From the NCBI RefSeq assembly GCF_020171985.1, contig NZ_JAIVAL010000003.1, positions 1-64,000 of the forward strand: DNA of 64,000 nt. The letters are read 5' to 3'. Shown here piece after piece: positions 43,441 to 52,160 of the stretch. Under the pieces are notes generated by a model. The model was not told the DNA's origin. It saw nothing but the letters and a program-made list of their open reading frames with translations, and made no database searches. Made by a program: the position numbers and the translations under genes. The stretch is from Halobacillus halophilus. GTDB taxonomy: Bacteria > Bacillota > Bacilli > Bacillales > Halobacillaceae. Numbering within the stretch: the stretch's first letter is position 1; each line of letters opens with the position of its first letter.

Positions 43441-44325
43441 TTAACTTTTCACTTTCTCATTAGACTCTACCAGCTCCGTAATTAATTCCATCACATCGTC
43501 TTTCAAGTCCTCACGTTCCAATGCAATTTCAATGGTCGTTTTGATAAAGCCAAGTTTTTCACCTACATCGTAGCGGGCGCCCTCAAAGTCATAAGCAAAC
43601 ACGCGTTGGATTGTATTCAAATGCTGAATAGCATCTGTTAATTGAACTTCGTCGCCGGCGCCTTTCTCCTGCTTATCCAGATACATCATGATCTCTGGTG
43701 TAAGAACATAGCGTCCCATGATCGCAAGGTTAGATGGAGCCTGCCCTTTAGGCGGCTTCTCAACGAAATTTTTCACGCCGTACAAACGTCCATTCTTATT
43801 TTCAGGATCAATGATCCCATAACGGTGCGTCTGGTCCTCATCTACCTGTTGAACTCCAATAACAGAAGAGCGCGTTTCTTCGTATTGATCCATCAGCTGC
43901 TTAAGTCCCGGTTCTTCCGAGCGGATGATGTCATCACCTAGTAGGACAGCGAACGGTTCATCTCCAATGAACTTACGGGCACACCAGACCGCATGTCCCA
44001 GGCCTTTAGGCTCTTTTTGACGAATGTAGTGAATATCTACATTCGAGGTTTCGTTTACCTTATCGAGCATTTCAAATTTTTCTTTGCTCATTAAATTGTC
44101 TTCCAATTCGAAGTTTTTATCGAAATGGTCTTCAATCGCACGTTTCCCTTTACCTGTCACGATAATAATATCCTCAATGCCGGATTTAATTGCTTCTTCC
44201 ACTATGTATTGAATAGTTGGTTTATCTACAATTGGCAGCATTTCTTTTGGCATGGCTTTTGTTGCAGGGAGGAACCTCGTCCCCAGCCCTGCTGCCGGGA
44301 TGATCGCTTTTTTTATTTTCCCCAT
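43441..44325 (-). CDS. galU: UTP-glucose-1-phosphate uridylyltransferase
   Basis: 294 residues; makes UDP-glucose for glycolipid, teichoic acid and capsule synthesis. Landmarks: [41 protein letters not shown] (nucleotide-binding loop), [10 protein letters not shown], and [16 protein letters not shown]. Very close to B. subtilis GtaB. The ATG at 44325 (MGKIKKAI) is ten bases after AGGTGG; the ATG at 44334 almost touches the site. Monocistronic. Confidence 0.95.
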   Translation of the reverse strand: MGKIKKAIIPAAGLGTRFLPATKAMPKEMLPIVDKPTIQYIVEEAIKSGIEDIIIVTGKGKRAIEDHFDKNFELEDNLMSKEKFEMLDKVNETSNVDIHYIRQKEPKGLGHAVWCARKFIGDEPFAVLLGDDIIRSEEPGLKQLMDQYEETRSSVIGVQQVDEDQTHRYGIIDPENKNGRLYGVKNFVEKPPKGQAPSNLAIMGRYVLTPEIMMYLDKQEKGAGDEVQLTDAIQHLNTIQRVFAYDFEGARYDVGEKLGFIKTTIEIALEREDLKDDVMELITELVESNEKVKS

Positions 44326-44420
44326 TCCATTCATTCCACCTTTAGCATGAATTTTGTCTAACTTTAGTATAATTTAAAAGGCAGATTATAACAAACTGAA
44401 ATTTTTATGGTAAAAAAGAC

Positions 44421-45320
44421 TTAAAATACAATCGTTTTATTTTCATGTACAATCACCCGGTCTTCGATATCCCACTTAACCGCTCGGGTTAGCACACTTC
44501 GCTCAATTAAGCGCCCTTTTTTCTTTAAATCCCGCACGCCGTTCCGGTGATCAACCCTAATGACATCCTGTTCGATAATTGGACCTTCATCCAGATCATC
44601 TGTAACATAATGAGAAGTTGCCCCGATCAGCTTAACGCCGCGCTCATAAGCACGCTTATGCGGGCTTGCTCCGATAAACGCAGGCAGGAACGAGTGGTGA
44701 ATATTGATAATCTTGGATGGGTGCGCCGCCACGAAATCCGGCGTCAAAATCTGCATATAACGAGCGAGAACAATCACGTCCACCTCATACTCTTCCAAAA
44801 GTTTCAGCTGCTGAGCTTCGACTTCTTTTCGTATATCTTTATTTGCTGGAATATAGTAAAACGGTATCCCAAATGACTCCACAATCTCCCTTCCTGTCTC
44901 ATGGTTACTGATTACAAGCGCAATGTCCGTCATCAAATCGCCGCTCTCCCATTGGTAAAGAAGCTCCCTAAGACAGTGAACTTCTTTAGAAGCAAAAATC
45001 GCGGTTTTCTTTAAGTTGGATAAAAAAGTGAGCTTCCATTTCATTGAAAACTGCTCACCAATATCGTTGAAAGCTTCTCTAATTTCTTCTTCCTTCTCTT
45101 TCATCTCAGGGGCTTCAAATACAATCCGCAGGAAAAAAGTACCCTCGCTCGGATCCGTCGTATATTGACTGGATTCCACAATATTCGCTCCGTGCTCGAA
45201 CAAAAATGTAGAGATGGCTGAAACGATGCCCGGCTGGTCGCTGCAGCTGACCAGAAGCCTTGCTTTGTTTTGATTATTAGTTAAGTATTGCTGTATTTGT
45301 TCATTGTTGTATGAAGACAT
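44421..45320 (-). CDS. purU: Formyltetrahydrofolate deformylase
   Basis: 299 residues; hydrolyses 10-formyl-THF to formate and THF, supplying formate and balancing one-carbon pools. N-terminal ACT domain (RLLVSCSDQPGIVSAISTFLFEHGANIVESSQYT), C-terminal formyltransferase fold with VLARYMQILTPDFV and the catalytic IINIHHSFLPAFIGASPHKRAYERGVKLIGATSHYVTDDLDEGPII. Length is typical. Alone in its transcription unit. Confidence 0.95.
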   Translation of the reverse strand: MSSYNNEQIQQYLTNNQNKARLLVSCSDQPGIVSAISTFLFEHGANIVESSQYTTDPSEGTFFLRIVFEAPEMKEKEEEIREAFNDIGEQFSMKWKLTFLSNLKKTAIFASKEVHCLRELLYQWESGDLMTDIALVISNHETGREIVESFGIPFYYIPANKDIRKEVEAQQLKLLEEYEVDVIVLARYMQILTPDFVAAHPSKIINIHHSFLPAFIGASPHKRAYERGVKLIGATSHYVTDDLDEGPIIEQDVIRVDHRNGVRDLKKKGRLIERSVLTRAVKWDIEDRVIVHENKTIVF

Positions 45321-45390
45321 AAACTACCTCACCTTTTATTCATTGTTTCCTTCATTATAGAGGAGGGTGATTGGATTGAAAAGGTAAGCC

Positions 45391-45915
45391 TTATTTTTTC
45401 AACCAGAACCTTTTTAACACATTTCCATCCTCTTCTATGTAGTCTTCATCGGGATGCCCACCGTTGTTAAGAATGGTTTTAAAGGAGGCTGTATTCCATT
45501 CGTCACATACAACAAGTGCCTCGTTTATCCCCAGGCCCTTCGCTTTCTCTAGAGACAGTGACAGAAGCTTGCTCGCGTATCCTTTTCTTCTTTCTGAAGG
45601 CCGGATGCCGTACCCGATATGACCACCGCTGTTCCTAAGCAGTTCTGTTAGAGCGTGACGAATATTGACGACTCCAATAATCTTCTTTTCAGCGTTAATC
45701 AGCCAGTAGGTTGAAGTTGGTACCCATCCTTCTCGAAGTTTTACTCCATTCTCTTGATCGATTAAATATTGTACCATTTCTCCGAAGGGCACCGGATTCT
45801 TTTGAATAACCCAGGGCACCATTTTTTCACCGCTTTTCAGCCATTCGTTATAGAAAGATAGGTACTCCTTTTCTAACTCGACTGTAGGTTTGACTAAATA
45901 CAATTCTTCATTCAT
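45391..45915 (-). CDS. GNAT-family acetyltransferase
   Basis: 174 residues. GNAT core: GVVNIRHALTELLRNSGGHIGYGIRPSERRKGYASKLLSLSLEKAKGLGINEALVVCDEWNTASFKTI, with RRKGYA as the acetyl-CoA pyrophosphate loop. Acceptor unknown; similar proteins acetylate small molecules or ribosomal proteins. Stands alone. Confidence 0.85.
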   Translation of the reverse strand: MNEELYLVKPTVELEKEYLSFYNEWLKSGEKMVPWVIQKNPVPFGEMVQYLIDQENGVKLREGWVPTSTYWLINAEKKIIGVVNIRHALTELLRNSGGHIGYGIRPSERRKGYASKLLSLSLEKAKGLGINEALVVCDEWNTASFKTILNNGGHPDEDYIEEDGNVLKRFWLKK

Positions 45916-45952
45916 CTAATCTATGCACCCTTCCTTTGTTTTTAGTTCAAAC

Positions 45953-45986
45953 AGAAAAGCTCCCATTACTTGAAGACTGAGTCTTC
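45953..45986 (-). repeat. Remnant end of the structured intergenic element
   Basis: GAAAAGCTCCCATTACTTGAAGACT-type sequence matches the complement of the tails at 53909-53932 and 57964-57987. Only the end is present. Confidence 0.55.
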
Positions 45987-46040
45987 CACAATCCGTCCCT
46001 TTAGCTAATAAGCTTGTGAATGATTAATATCCCTTCTTCT

Positions 46041-46208
46041 CTACAAGAATGCAGCTACTAAGATTGTTAAAATGATCAGGGGCAAAAGGACAAAAACCCC
46101 TATCAGTACTTTCAGGTTTTCTGGGTTTCTTGAAAACAGAGAGTTACGAAAACGATATAACATAATAATCAGAAGGCTGATCGACATAATCGTTATGGCC
46201 AGATACAT
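46041..46208 (-). CDS. Small two-helix membrane protein
   Basis: 55 residues: MYLAITIMSISLLIIMLYRFRN, a polar turn (SLFSRNPENL), then KVLIGVFVLLPLIILTILVAAFL. AAGGAG lies seven bases before the ATG at 46208; the frame to 46271 has no site. Unknown family. Confidence 0.6.
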   Translation of the reverse strand: MYLAITIMSISLLIIMLYRFRNSLFSRNPENLKVLIGVFVLLPLIILTILVAAFL

Positions 46209-46284
46209 AAAACCACTCCTTTTTGAAGAAAACGACAACAGTTGAAAACAGAGTACCATGAGTCCGTTCATGTCAAAGCAAGTG

Positions 46285-47499
46285 CTAGTCGACCCGCTTC
46301 GCCCCGTAATATTTCGGTCCCCAGTATTCGTTCGACTTCAGATTCGTCACTTCCACGCCTTCGGCTAAAGTTACATGAACGATTTGATGATTGCCGATAT
46401 AGAAAGCAGGATTCAGGTAATCATCTTTGAAAAATACAAGGTCGCCAGGCTGGAGATCATCTTTTTCTACAGGTTCCCCCACCTCCCATTGCTCTTCGGC
46501 ATGACGAGGGAACGGCACCCCTTCCTTCTCCATAACATATTCGACGAACCCTGCGGTATCAAAACCGGCGGGTGTGGTTCCACCTTTTTGATAGGGGACT
46601 TCCCCAATATACTTAGTGGCTTCTGAAACCACAGGATCTTCCTTAGGAATCGTCAAATCTTTATACCGTTTTACTCCGGTGAATTTTTCCTGCCAGTATT
46701 CCCCGCTTAGATAAGAGATCGTGACTTCCTGAGTCCGCGAGGCATGGAGGAATCGACCTCCTCCAATGTAGATACCATTATGAGAAATGCCGTCCCGGTA
46801 TGTGTCGCTGAAAAAGATAACATCACCCGGTTGGATGTTATCTACATCTATCTTTTCTCCTACCTGCCACTGCTGATCAGTAGAACGAGGGAGGTAAATT
46901 CCTTTTGCTTCCTCAAATACATACTGTATGAGCCCGGAACAATCAAATGCTTCCGGCGTTTCCCCACCAAAAAGATAAGGAACTCCCAGATACTGAAGGG
47001 CTGTTTGTACCAGATCTTCTTCTCTGGCGATTTCTGGAGCATCCGTTATTCTTCTAGCCATCTCGAAGTTTCCACTCCAGTAGCTGTCACTTTCAAAAGA
47101 CGTCACTTCCACTCCATCTGAAACAGTAGGATGAATGATTTTGTCTTTTCCCATGTAGATCGCCGCATGGGAAAGCCCTTCATCGTCTTTACTGAAAAAA
47201 AGTACGTCACCTTCCTGCAAAGAATCGCGCTCTACCTGTTCCCCCATATTTTTCTGCTGCTCCAGCGTTCGAGGGAGTTCGAACTCCAGGACTTGCTTGA
47301 ATATATATTGAATAAATCCAGAGCTGTCGAACCCTTGCTTTGGAGATGCACCTCCATGCTCGTAGTCAACGCCTATATAGATTTCCGCTTCTTCTACAAG
47401 CGGATGCTTTTCACGTTCATCTTTGGAAAACTGCCATACCATCAAACTAATAACCATGAGTGTGATGGCTGTCATCCATTTACCACGATGCTTGCGCAA
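46285..47499 (-). CDS. Secreted/anchored protein with three NlpC/P60 domains, only the middle intact
   Basis: 404 residues. One N-terminal helix (WMTAITLMVISLMVWQF) anchors or exports it. Three NlpC/P60 cell-wall peptidase domains follow, about residues 33-155, 160-285 and 290-404. The middle one keeps the catalytic Cys (AFDCSGLIQY, Cys187) and His (SHNGIYIG, His240). The first has Ser in place of Cys (GFDSSGFIQY) while keeping His. The third has Thr (GFDTAGFVEY) and Asn for His (NPAFYIG). Likely a muropeptide-cutting enzyme with two recognition domains. TTG start at 47499 follows AAAGGAGG at seven bases; no LysM or SH3 repeats. Confidence 0.87.
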   Translation of the reverse strand: MRKHRGKWMTAITLMVISLMVWQFSKDEREKHPLVEEAEIYIGVDYEHGGASPKQGFDSSGFIQYIFKQVLEFELPRTLEQQKNMGEQVERDSLQEGDVLFFSKDDEGLSHAAIYMGKDKIIHPTVSDGVEVTSFESDSYWSGNFEMARRITDAPEIAREEDLVQTALQYLGVPYLFGGETPEAFDCSGLIQYVFEEAKGIYLPRSTDQQWQVGEKIDVDNIQPGDVIFFSDTYRDGISHNGIYIGGGRFLHASRTQEVTISYLSGEYWQEKFTGVKRYKDLTIPKEDPVVSEATKYIGEVPYQKGGTTPAGFDTAGFVEYVMEKEGVPFPRHAEEQWEVGEPVEKDDLQPGDLVFFKDDYLNPAFYIGNHQIVHVTLAEGVEVTNLKSNEYWGPKYYGAKRVD

Positions 47500-47737
47500 T
47501 GATTGGCCTCCTTTACATATAAGGCTAGTGTCGTGATGCAAATTTTACCAAAGATTGCTGGGAAAGTTTACTGATCTGTCCGGTCCATCCTCTCGTTAGT
47601 TTTTAAGAGGATCTCTATATAGGAAAAGAGAAAGAGGCTCTACCTATCATTTCGGATAAATGAAATGGAAGATTAAATCTGACTGATCGTTTTTCAACAA
47701 AGTATTCCTCCTGATGGAATAACTTACCAATATACCA

Positions 47738-47772
47738 AAAAAAGACCGTCTCCACTGAGACAGTCTTTTCTC
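47738..47772 (-). terminator. Terminator after the SDR gene
   Basis: AAAAAGAC(C)GTCTC/GAGAC(A)GTCTTTTCT hairpin directly after the operon's last stop. The rest of 47500-47780 holds no gene. Confidence 0.8.
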
Positions 47773-47780
47773 CTCTTTAT

Positions 47781-48572
47781 TTATAGAGCTTTGACCAGTC
47801 CGCCATCAATTACAAGCGATTGACCAGTTAGATACGTATTCGCACCCGATGCCAGAAAGACCACCGCTTTCGCAAATTCTTCCGGCTCTCCGTAACGTCC
47901 GATCGGAATGTTCTGCTCAGCTTTCTCTCTGACTTCTTCCGCAGACATCCCTGCCTGATCCGCCCGTTTTTGATCTAGCGAAGCAACACGGTCTGTCGCA
48001 ATCCGGCCAGGACCGACTGTATTAATTAAAATATTATCAGGAGCGAGCTCCTGAGATAGACTTTTAGAAAGCCCAACGATTCCAGCTCGGAAAGTGTTCG
48101 ATAGAATCAAGTTATCCAGCGTCTGCTTAATCGAGGAAGAAGCGATGTTCAGTATTCTTCCACTTTTCTGATCACGCATGGACGGCAGCACTTCGCGAAT
48201 CGTCCTGGTAAAACTGAGGAGATTCAGTTCAAAGGCCTGCTGCCAATCTTCATCTGTGAATTGATCAAACGTTCCAGCCGGGGGGCCGCCTGCATTGTTA
48301 ATGAGCACATCTACGGTTCCGTGCAGCTCAACGGCTTTTTGAACAAGCTGTTTGATATGTGATTGGTTAGTCACGTCACAAACTTGATATTCTACATTCG
48401 GATTGCCGCTAACTTCTTTGATTTCAGCTTTTGCTTTTTCCAGTTCTTCCTCACTGCGACTGGATATAAGAACCTTTGCCCCTTCTTTCGCAAATTCGGT
48501 GCTGATTGCTTTTCCTAATCCCTTACTTGAAGCCAGTACAACAACGGATTTATCTTTTAAGTGAAGATCCAT
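47781..48572 (-). CDS. Atypical SDR oxidoreductase lacking the usual catalytic tetrad
   Basis: 263 residues with a Rossmann fold. The NAD loop reads VVLASSKGLGKAIS instead of TGxxxGIG. NNAGG is normal, but the active site has SSSIKQTLDNLILSNTFRAGIVGLSK, with no YxxxK at the usual spacing after Ser. This fits the described BKR-like SDR subgroup with imperfect cofactor and catalytic motifs. It follows the FAH-family gene by five bases, last in the TRAP operon. A reductase role for the imported acid's product is possible, but the chemistry may differ. Confidence 0.85.
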   Translation of the reverse strand: MDLHLKDKSVVVLASSKGLGKAISTEFAKEGAKVLISSRSEEELEKAKAEIKEVSGNPNVEYQVCDVTNQSHIKQLVQKAVELHGTVDVLINNAGGPPAGTFDQFTDEDWQQAFELNLLSFTRTIREVLPSMRDQKSGRILNIASSSIKQTLDNLILSNTFRAGIVGLSKSLSQELAPDNILINTVGPGRIATDRVASLDQKRADQAGMSAEEVREKAEQNIPIGRYGEPEEFAKAVVFLASGANTYLTGQSLVIDGGLVKAL

Positions 48573-48577
48573 CTACT

Positions 48578-49456
48578 TCATCCTTTCTCGTTATCTTTTA
48601 AGTCTTTCACTGAGTTTCGCAGAGTTGTAAATCCATCAATCTGACATTCGATTACGTCCCCATCTCTTATCACTACAGCACCCGGTGTCCCAGTTGAGAT
48701 AATATCTCCAGGCAGCAGGGTCATCACTTTGGAATGAAAGGATACGAGATAATCAGGGTCAAACGTCATATTATTAACTTCGTTCTTACGATGCGGACGA
48801 CCGTTAATGGTCGTAGTCACGTTCAGCTTCCTTACGTCGTTTACTTCCTCAGGAGTAATAAGCTCAGGACCGAAGCTGAAAAAAGTATCGAAGCTCTTCG
48901 CTCGGGTCAAATACCTGGGATTTTGTTTTAAAATATCTTCAGCCGTCATATCAATTATGGTGGTATATCCTGCGACTACCTGATCTGCTTCTTCCTCTGG
49001 AACATCTTTGCAGGTTTGTCCAATGATGATACCTAACTCCGCTTCTCCGGTCGTTCGCTCCGATTGGGTGGGAATACAAATAATTCCTTCGTGGCCGATA
49101 ATGGTCGTGTCCGGCTTCATAAAACTGGCAGGTTCTTTCTGTGGCGCCTGTTCCTCAAGATCTGAAGCATGGTCCACATAATTCAATCCAATCCCCCAAA
49201 TTTTTCTGGGCCGGCGATAAAGCGGACCTACGTTATAGTTCTCTGCTATCTCCAGCGACTCCTTTTCCTGTTTTGGAAGCTTGTCCCACCAGTTTTTAAA
49301 TCGTTCAAAGCTCTCGGACTGGAGAAGTTCAAATAGATCAGTCGGCCACGCCTTATCCATCTTCTCATTTATTGCCTGAACAGTGATCACATTTCTTTCT
49401 TCATCAAGCACCGCTGCTGTTTCTATTCCCTCTTGTTCTATTGTTAAAAAGCGCAT
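48578..49456 (-). CDS. Fumarylacetoacetate hydrolase family protein
   Basis: 292 residues. Landmarks: KIWGIGLNYVDHASD, ASFMKPDTTIIGHEG, metal-binding GEAELGIIIG, TIIDMTAED, RAKSFDTFFSFGP and GDIISTGTPGAVVIRDGD. Acylpyruvate or 2,4-diketo acid hydrolase type. Start at 49456 follows AAAGGAGG; a longer frame to 49504 runs into the permease gene. In the TRAP operon it probably acts on the imported acid. It shares only family level similarity with the FAH protein at 9633. Confidence 0.9.
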   Translation of the reverse strand: MRFLTIEQEGIETAAVLDEERNVITVQAINEKMDKAWPTDLFELLQSESFERFKNWWDKLPKQEKESLEIAENYNVGPLYRRPRKIWGIGLNYVDHASDLEEQAPQKEPASFMKPDTTIIGHEGIICIPTQSERTTGEAELGIIIGQTCKDVPEEEADQVVAGYTTIIDMTAEDILKQNPRYLTRAKSFDTFFSFGPELITPEEVNDVRKLNVTTTINGRPHRKNEVNNMTFDPDYLVSFHSKVMTLLPGDIISTGTPGAVVIRDGDVIECQIDGFTTLRNSVKDLKDNEKG

Positions 49457-49472
49457 TCCTTTCCTCCTTTCA

Positions 49473-51626
49473 TTAAAGAGCGGATCGTTCCTGTTGAATT
49501 TCATTAGTTTTTCTAAAATTCACCGCAAGTACCAGGGCAAAGACGGCCAAACCAATTACATCCGTAATAAATCCGGGATAAATCAGGAGCATCGCCCCTG
49601 CTCCAGACAGGGCACGCATCCATCCAGGCACACTTTTCTTCAAATACCCCTCGGCCATAATCGATAGCAAGAACACACCGATCAGCGAGGTTACGGTAAT
49701 GATTAAGATATTCATAATCGTGGCATCGACCATAAGCATCTCATGGGAAAACACAAACATGAATGGCACGATGAATCCAGCAATCGCAAGTTTCATAGCC
49801 TGGAAACCAGTCTTGTTCGGGTTCCCTCCGGCTACACCCGCTCCGGCAAAGGCGGCGAGAGCGACGGGCGGTGTGATGTTCGCAAAAATGCCAAAGTAAA
49901 AAACAAACATATGGGCTACGAAGGTTGCCGTCTCTGTCGATCCTGCAATTTCACGGTACAGAGGAAGCTGAAGCAGAATCGGTGCTGCCATTGTACTCGT
50001 AATAATATAAGTCGGAATACTAGGCAGTCCCATACCTAGAATAATGGATGTAACCATTGTCAGAACGAGCGTAATCAGCAATTGAATCAGTGGACTGTTC
50101 ACGGCGCTGCCGATATTGACAATACTGTTGGCAATTTCCAGTGCCACACCGGTTAAGGAAGCAATCCCTACTACAATGCCTACGGCTCCGCAGGCAATAG
50201 CCACTGGAACAGTCGTCCGTGCTCCGTCTTCCAGAGCTTGCAGACAATCTTTAACCCCTACTTCTTCACCCTCAATTTTCAGACGTTTTCTCCACACATT
50301 AATGAGAAGCGGGACAACTAGAATAATGAGCAGCTCCCACCAGTCACTCCTAACGTTCGGAAGCGAGCTGCCGGTAAGGATCGCAGACAACTGCGGCTGA
50401 AAAATAAGGAAGAGAGAGATAGCCGTTATAATAGGAAGCATTCTTTTAGACCCTGCAATGACCACGGTCGCAATGATTGACCAGAAAGCCGCATAGAAAG
50501 GGGTTTTACCCGAGAAAAGTAAATAAAGCAGCGTAAGCATCGGAATGATTAAGTGTCCGCGTTCGACGATCACGCCTTTTAACGAAGGCAGTTCACTTTT
50601 CGGTAATCCTTTCAAACCACGTTTGGCCGCACGAAAGTGAACCTGCAGAAGAATTCCGATGTAAAATAGAAGGGCAGGTATAATTCCTGCTAGAATTATT
50701 TTTGTATAAGCTACATTCAAGTTCTCAGCCATAATAAAGGCTGCGGCTCCCATAATCGGCGGAAGAATCTGACCTCCGACACTTGCAGCTGATTCAACAG
50801 CGCCGGCAAAGTTTTTATTGTAGCCGATTTTTTTCATCAGAGGGATCGTAAAGGTTCCTGTGGTGACGACGTTCGCAATTGCCGATCCATTGATGGATCC
50901 CAAGAATCCGCTGGCAATTACAGCAACCTTGGCCGGACCGCCTTTCGTATGGCCTGCGACGGCGAGGGCAAGATCATTAAATAATTTCCCCATACCGGAC
51001 CTGCCCAGGAAAGCTCCAAATAAAATGAAAAGAATGATATAGCTTGCGGATACTCCGATGGCTGTACCGAGTACTCCTTCTGTGATAAACACTAGCTGTG
51101 AAATAATCTGTTTCCCTACTCCGGTAATCGTGTTCATGTTGAGGACTGGATAAACAGAGAGCTTTACGTAAAATCCGTAGATCAGAAATCCAAGGCCTAA
51201 TAGGGAAAGTCCCCATCCCGTTACTCTTCGCGTTATATCAAACAGCAGTACAATAACCAGAATGCCGACATAAAAATCCATGTCGTTAATTTGGCCTCCG
51301 GACTGGATAATCCGCTCGGCTGTCATAAACATATATACCGCTACAAACAGCGAAAGAGCGGCCGTTATGTAATCGTAAAAAGGGATTCCTTTTCCACCTT
51401 TTTTCCTTATAAATGGATAGAGTAAAAATCCAAGCGTCATTAATGTGTATAAGTGGATACTCCGTTGTTTAATGTCTACCAGCGATCCTGCGTAAGAGGT
51501 ATATAAATGAAACAAGGATAAAGCAATCGCAAGGACGGATATAGTCAGGGCTACTGGTTTGGCCAAGTTTTCCCGGGTGGTACTTTCGCGGTCATAGTCT
51601 TCTGCCTGTTTTGCTTTTTTCTTCAC
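49473..51626 (-). CDS. TRAP transporter fused permease (DctM/DctQ fusion type)
   Basis: 717 residues with about 17-18 membrane helices. An N-terminal four-helix DctQ-like part is followed by a DctM-like part: GRSGMGKLFNDLALAVAGHTKGGPAKVAVIASGFLGSINGSAIANVVTTGTFTIPLMKKIGY and GMGLPSIPTYIITSTMAAPIL. Such '4TM/12TM' permeases work with TAXI binding proteins and use ion gradients, often Na+ in halophiles. GTG start after GAGGTGAGGG. Follows DUF1850 by seven bases. Ligand unknown; carboxylate expected. Confidence 0.93.
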   Translation of the reverse strand: MKKKAKQAEDYDRESTTRENLAKPVALTISVLAIALSLFHLYTSYAGSLVDIKQRSIHLYTLMTLGFLLYPFIRKKGGKGIPFYDYITAALSLFVAVYMFMTAERIIQSGGQINDMDFYVGILVIVLLFDITRRVTGWGLSLLGLGFLIYGFYVKLSVYPVLNMNTITGVGKQIISQLVFITEGVLGTAIGVSASYIILFILFGAFLGRSGMGKLFNDLALAVAGHTKGGPAKVAVIASGFLGSINGSAIANVVTTGTFTIPLMKKIGYNKNFAGAVESAASVGGQILPPIMGAAAFIMAENLNVAYTKIILAGIIPALLFYIGILLQVHFRAAKRGLKGLPKSELPSLKGVIVERGHLIIPMLTLLYLLFSGKTPFYAAFWSIIATVVIAGSKRMLPIITAISLFLIFQPQLSAILTGSSLPNVRSDWWELLIILVVPLLINVWRKRLKIEGEEVGVKDCLQALEDGARTTVPVAIACGAVGIVVGIASLTGVALEIANSIVNIGSAVNSPLIQLLITLVLTMVTSIILGMGLPSIPTYIITSTMAAPILLQLPLYREIAGSTETATFVAHMFVFYFGIFANITPPVALAAFAGAGVAGGNPNKTGFQAMKLAIAGFIVPFMFVFSHEMLMVDATIMNILIITVTSLIGVFLLSIMAEGYLKKSVPGWMRALSGAGAMLLIYPGFITDVIGLAVFALVLAVNFRKTNEIQQERSAL

Positions 51627-51633
51627 TTTTCCC

Positions 51634-52122
51634 TCACCTCAGCTTTACTGAAATATAAGTTTCTATTCCATTCCAAATAGAGGAACGGACGACCTTGATT
51701 CGATAGGAATGATTCTTCTTAAGGTCCAGTTGTTTCTGCTCATACATCACCTGGTGGTTTGTCTCTCTTCCTGTCCTTAAGGCAAGTTCTTTCCCGATCG
51801 TCTGAGTAATGCCTGTCATATAGACCCATCCATCCTTTATGAATGTATCTTCACCCGCATCATTCGGCACTCCCGCTCCAAAGGTCTTAAAACGGGTGGC
51901 TGTTAGTTCAATCACCCCGTCTTCAAGCACAAACATTTCTTCCCAGTCTTCTTTTTCCACCGAATGTGTCCACCGGATGGAGAATTCTGCACCTTCCTTG
52001 TACCGGAACGCACTTTCAGTTTCACCTTCCTCTACAATCAAAAGGAGCGGAATTTTGACAACCGCGAGAAGAATGCCCAGGCAAAGAATGACGGCGACGA
52101 TTATGATTCCTATCCATTTCAT
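51634..52122 (-). CDS. DUF1850 family TRAP-associated protein
   Basis: 162 residues. One N-terminal helix (WIGIIIVAVILCLGILLAVVKIPLLLIVEEG), then a beta-rich external domain (FSIRWTHSVEKEDWEEMFVLEDGVIELTATRFKTFGAGVPND). DUF1850 genes commonly lie between TAXI binding protein and fused permease, as here, so it may be a subunit or assembly factor. Its start has only a weak ribosome site, held inside a hairpin terminator (52125-52153). Confidence 0.88.
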   Translation of the reverse strand: MKWIGIIIVAVILCLGILLAVVKIPLLLIVEEGETESAFRYKEGAEFSIRWTHSVEKEDWEEMFVLEDGVIELTATRFKTFGAGVPNDAGEDTFIKDGWVYMTGITQTIGKELALRTGRETNHQVMYEQKQLDLKKNHSYRIKVVRSSIWNGIETYISVKLR

Positions 52123-52124
52123 CG

Positions 52125-52155
52125 TATAAAAAAGGGCACCGCAGTGATGCCCTAT
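52125..52155 (-). terminator. Intra-operon terminator hairpin before DUF1850
   Basis: Minus strand AGGGCA/TGCCCTTTTTT hairpin with the T run ending five bases before the DUF1850 start. It should cut most transcripts after the binding protein gene and also hides GGTG, the only nearby ribosome-site-like sequence. Confidence 0.7.
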
Positions 52156-52160
52156 TTCCC

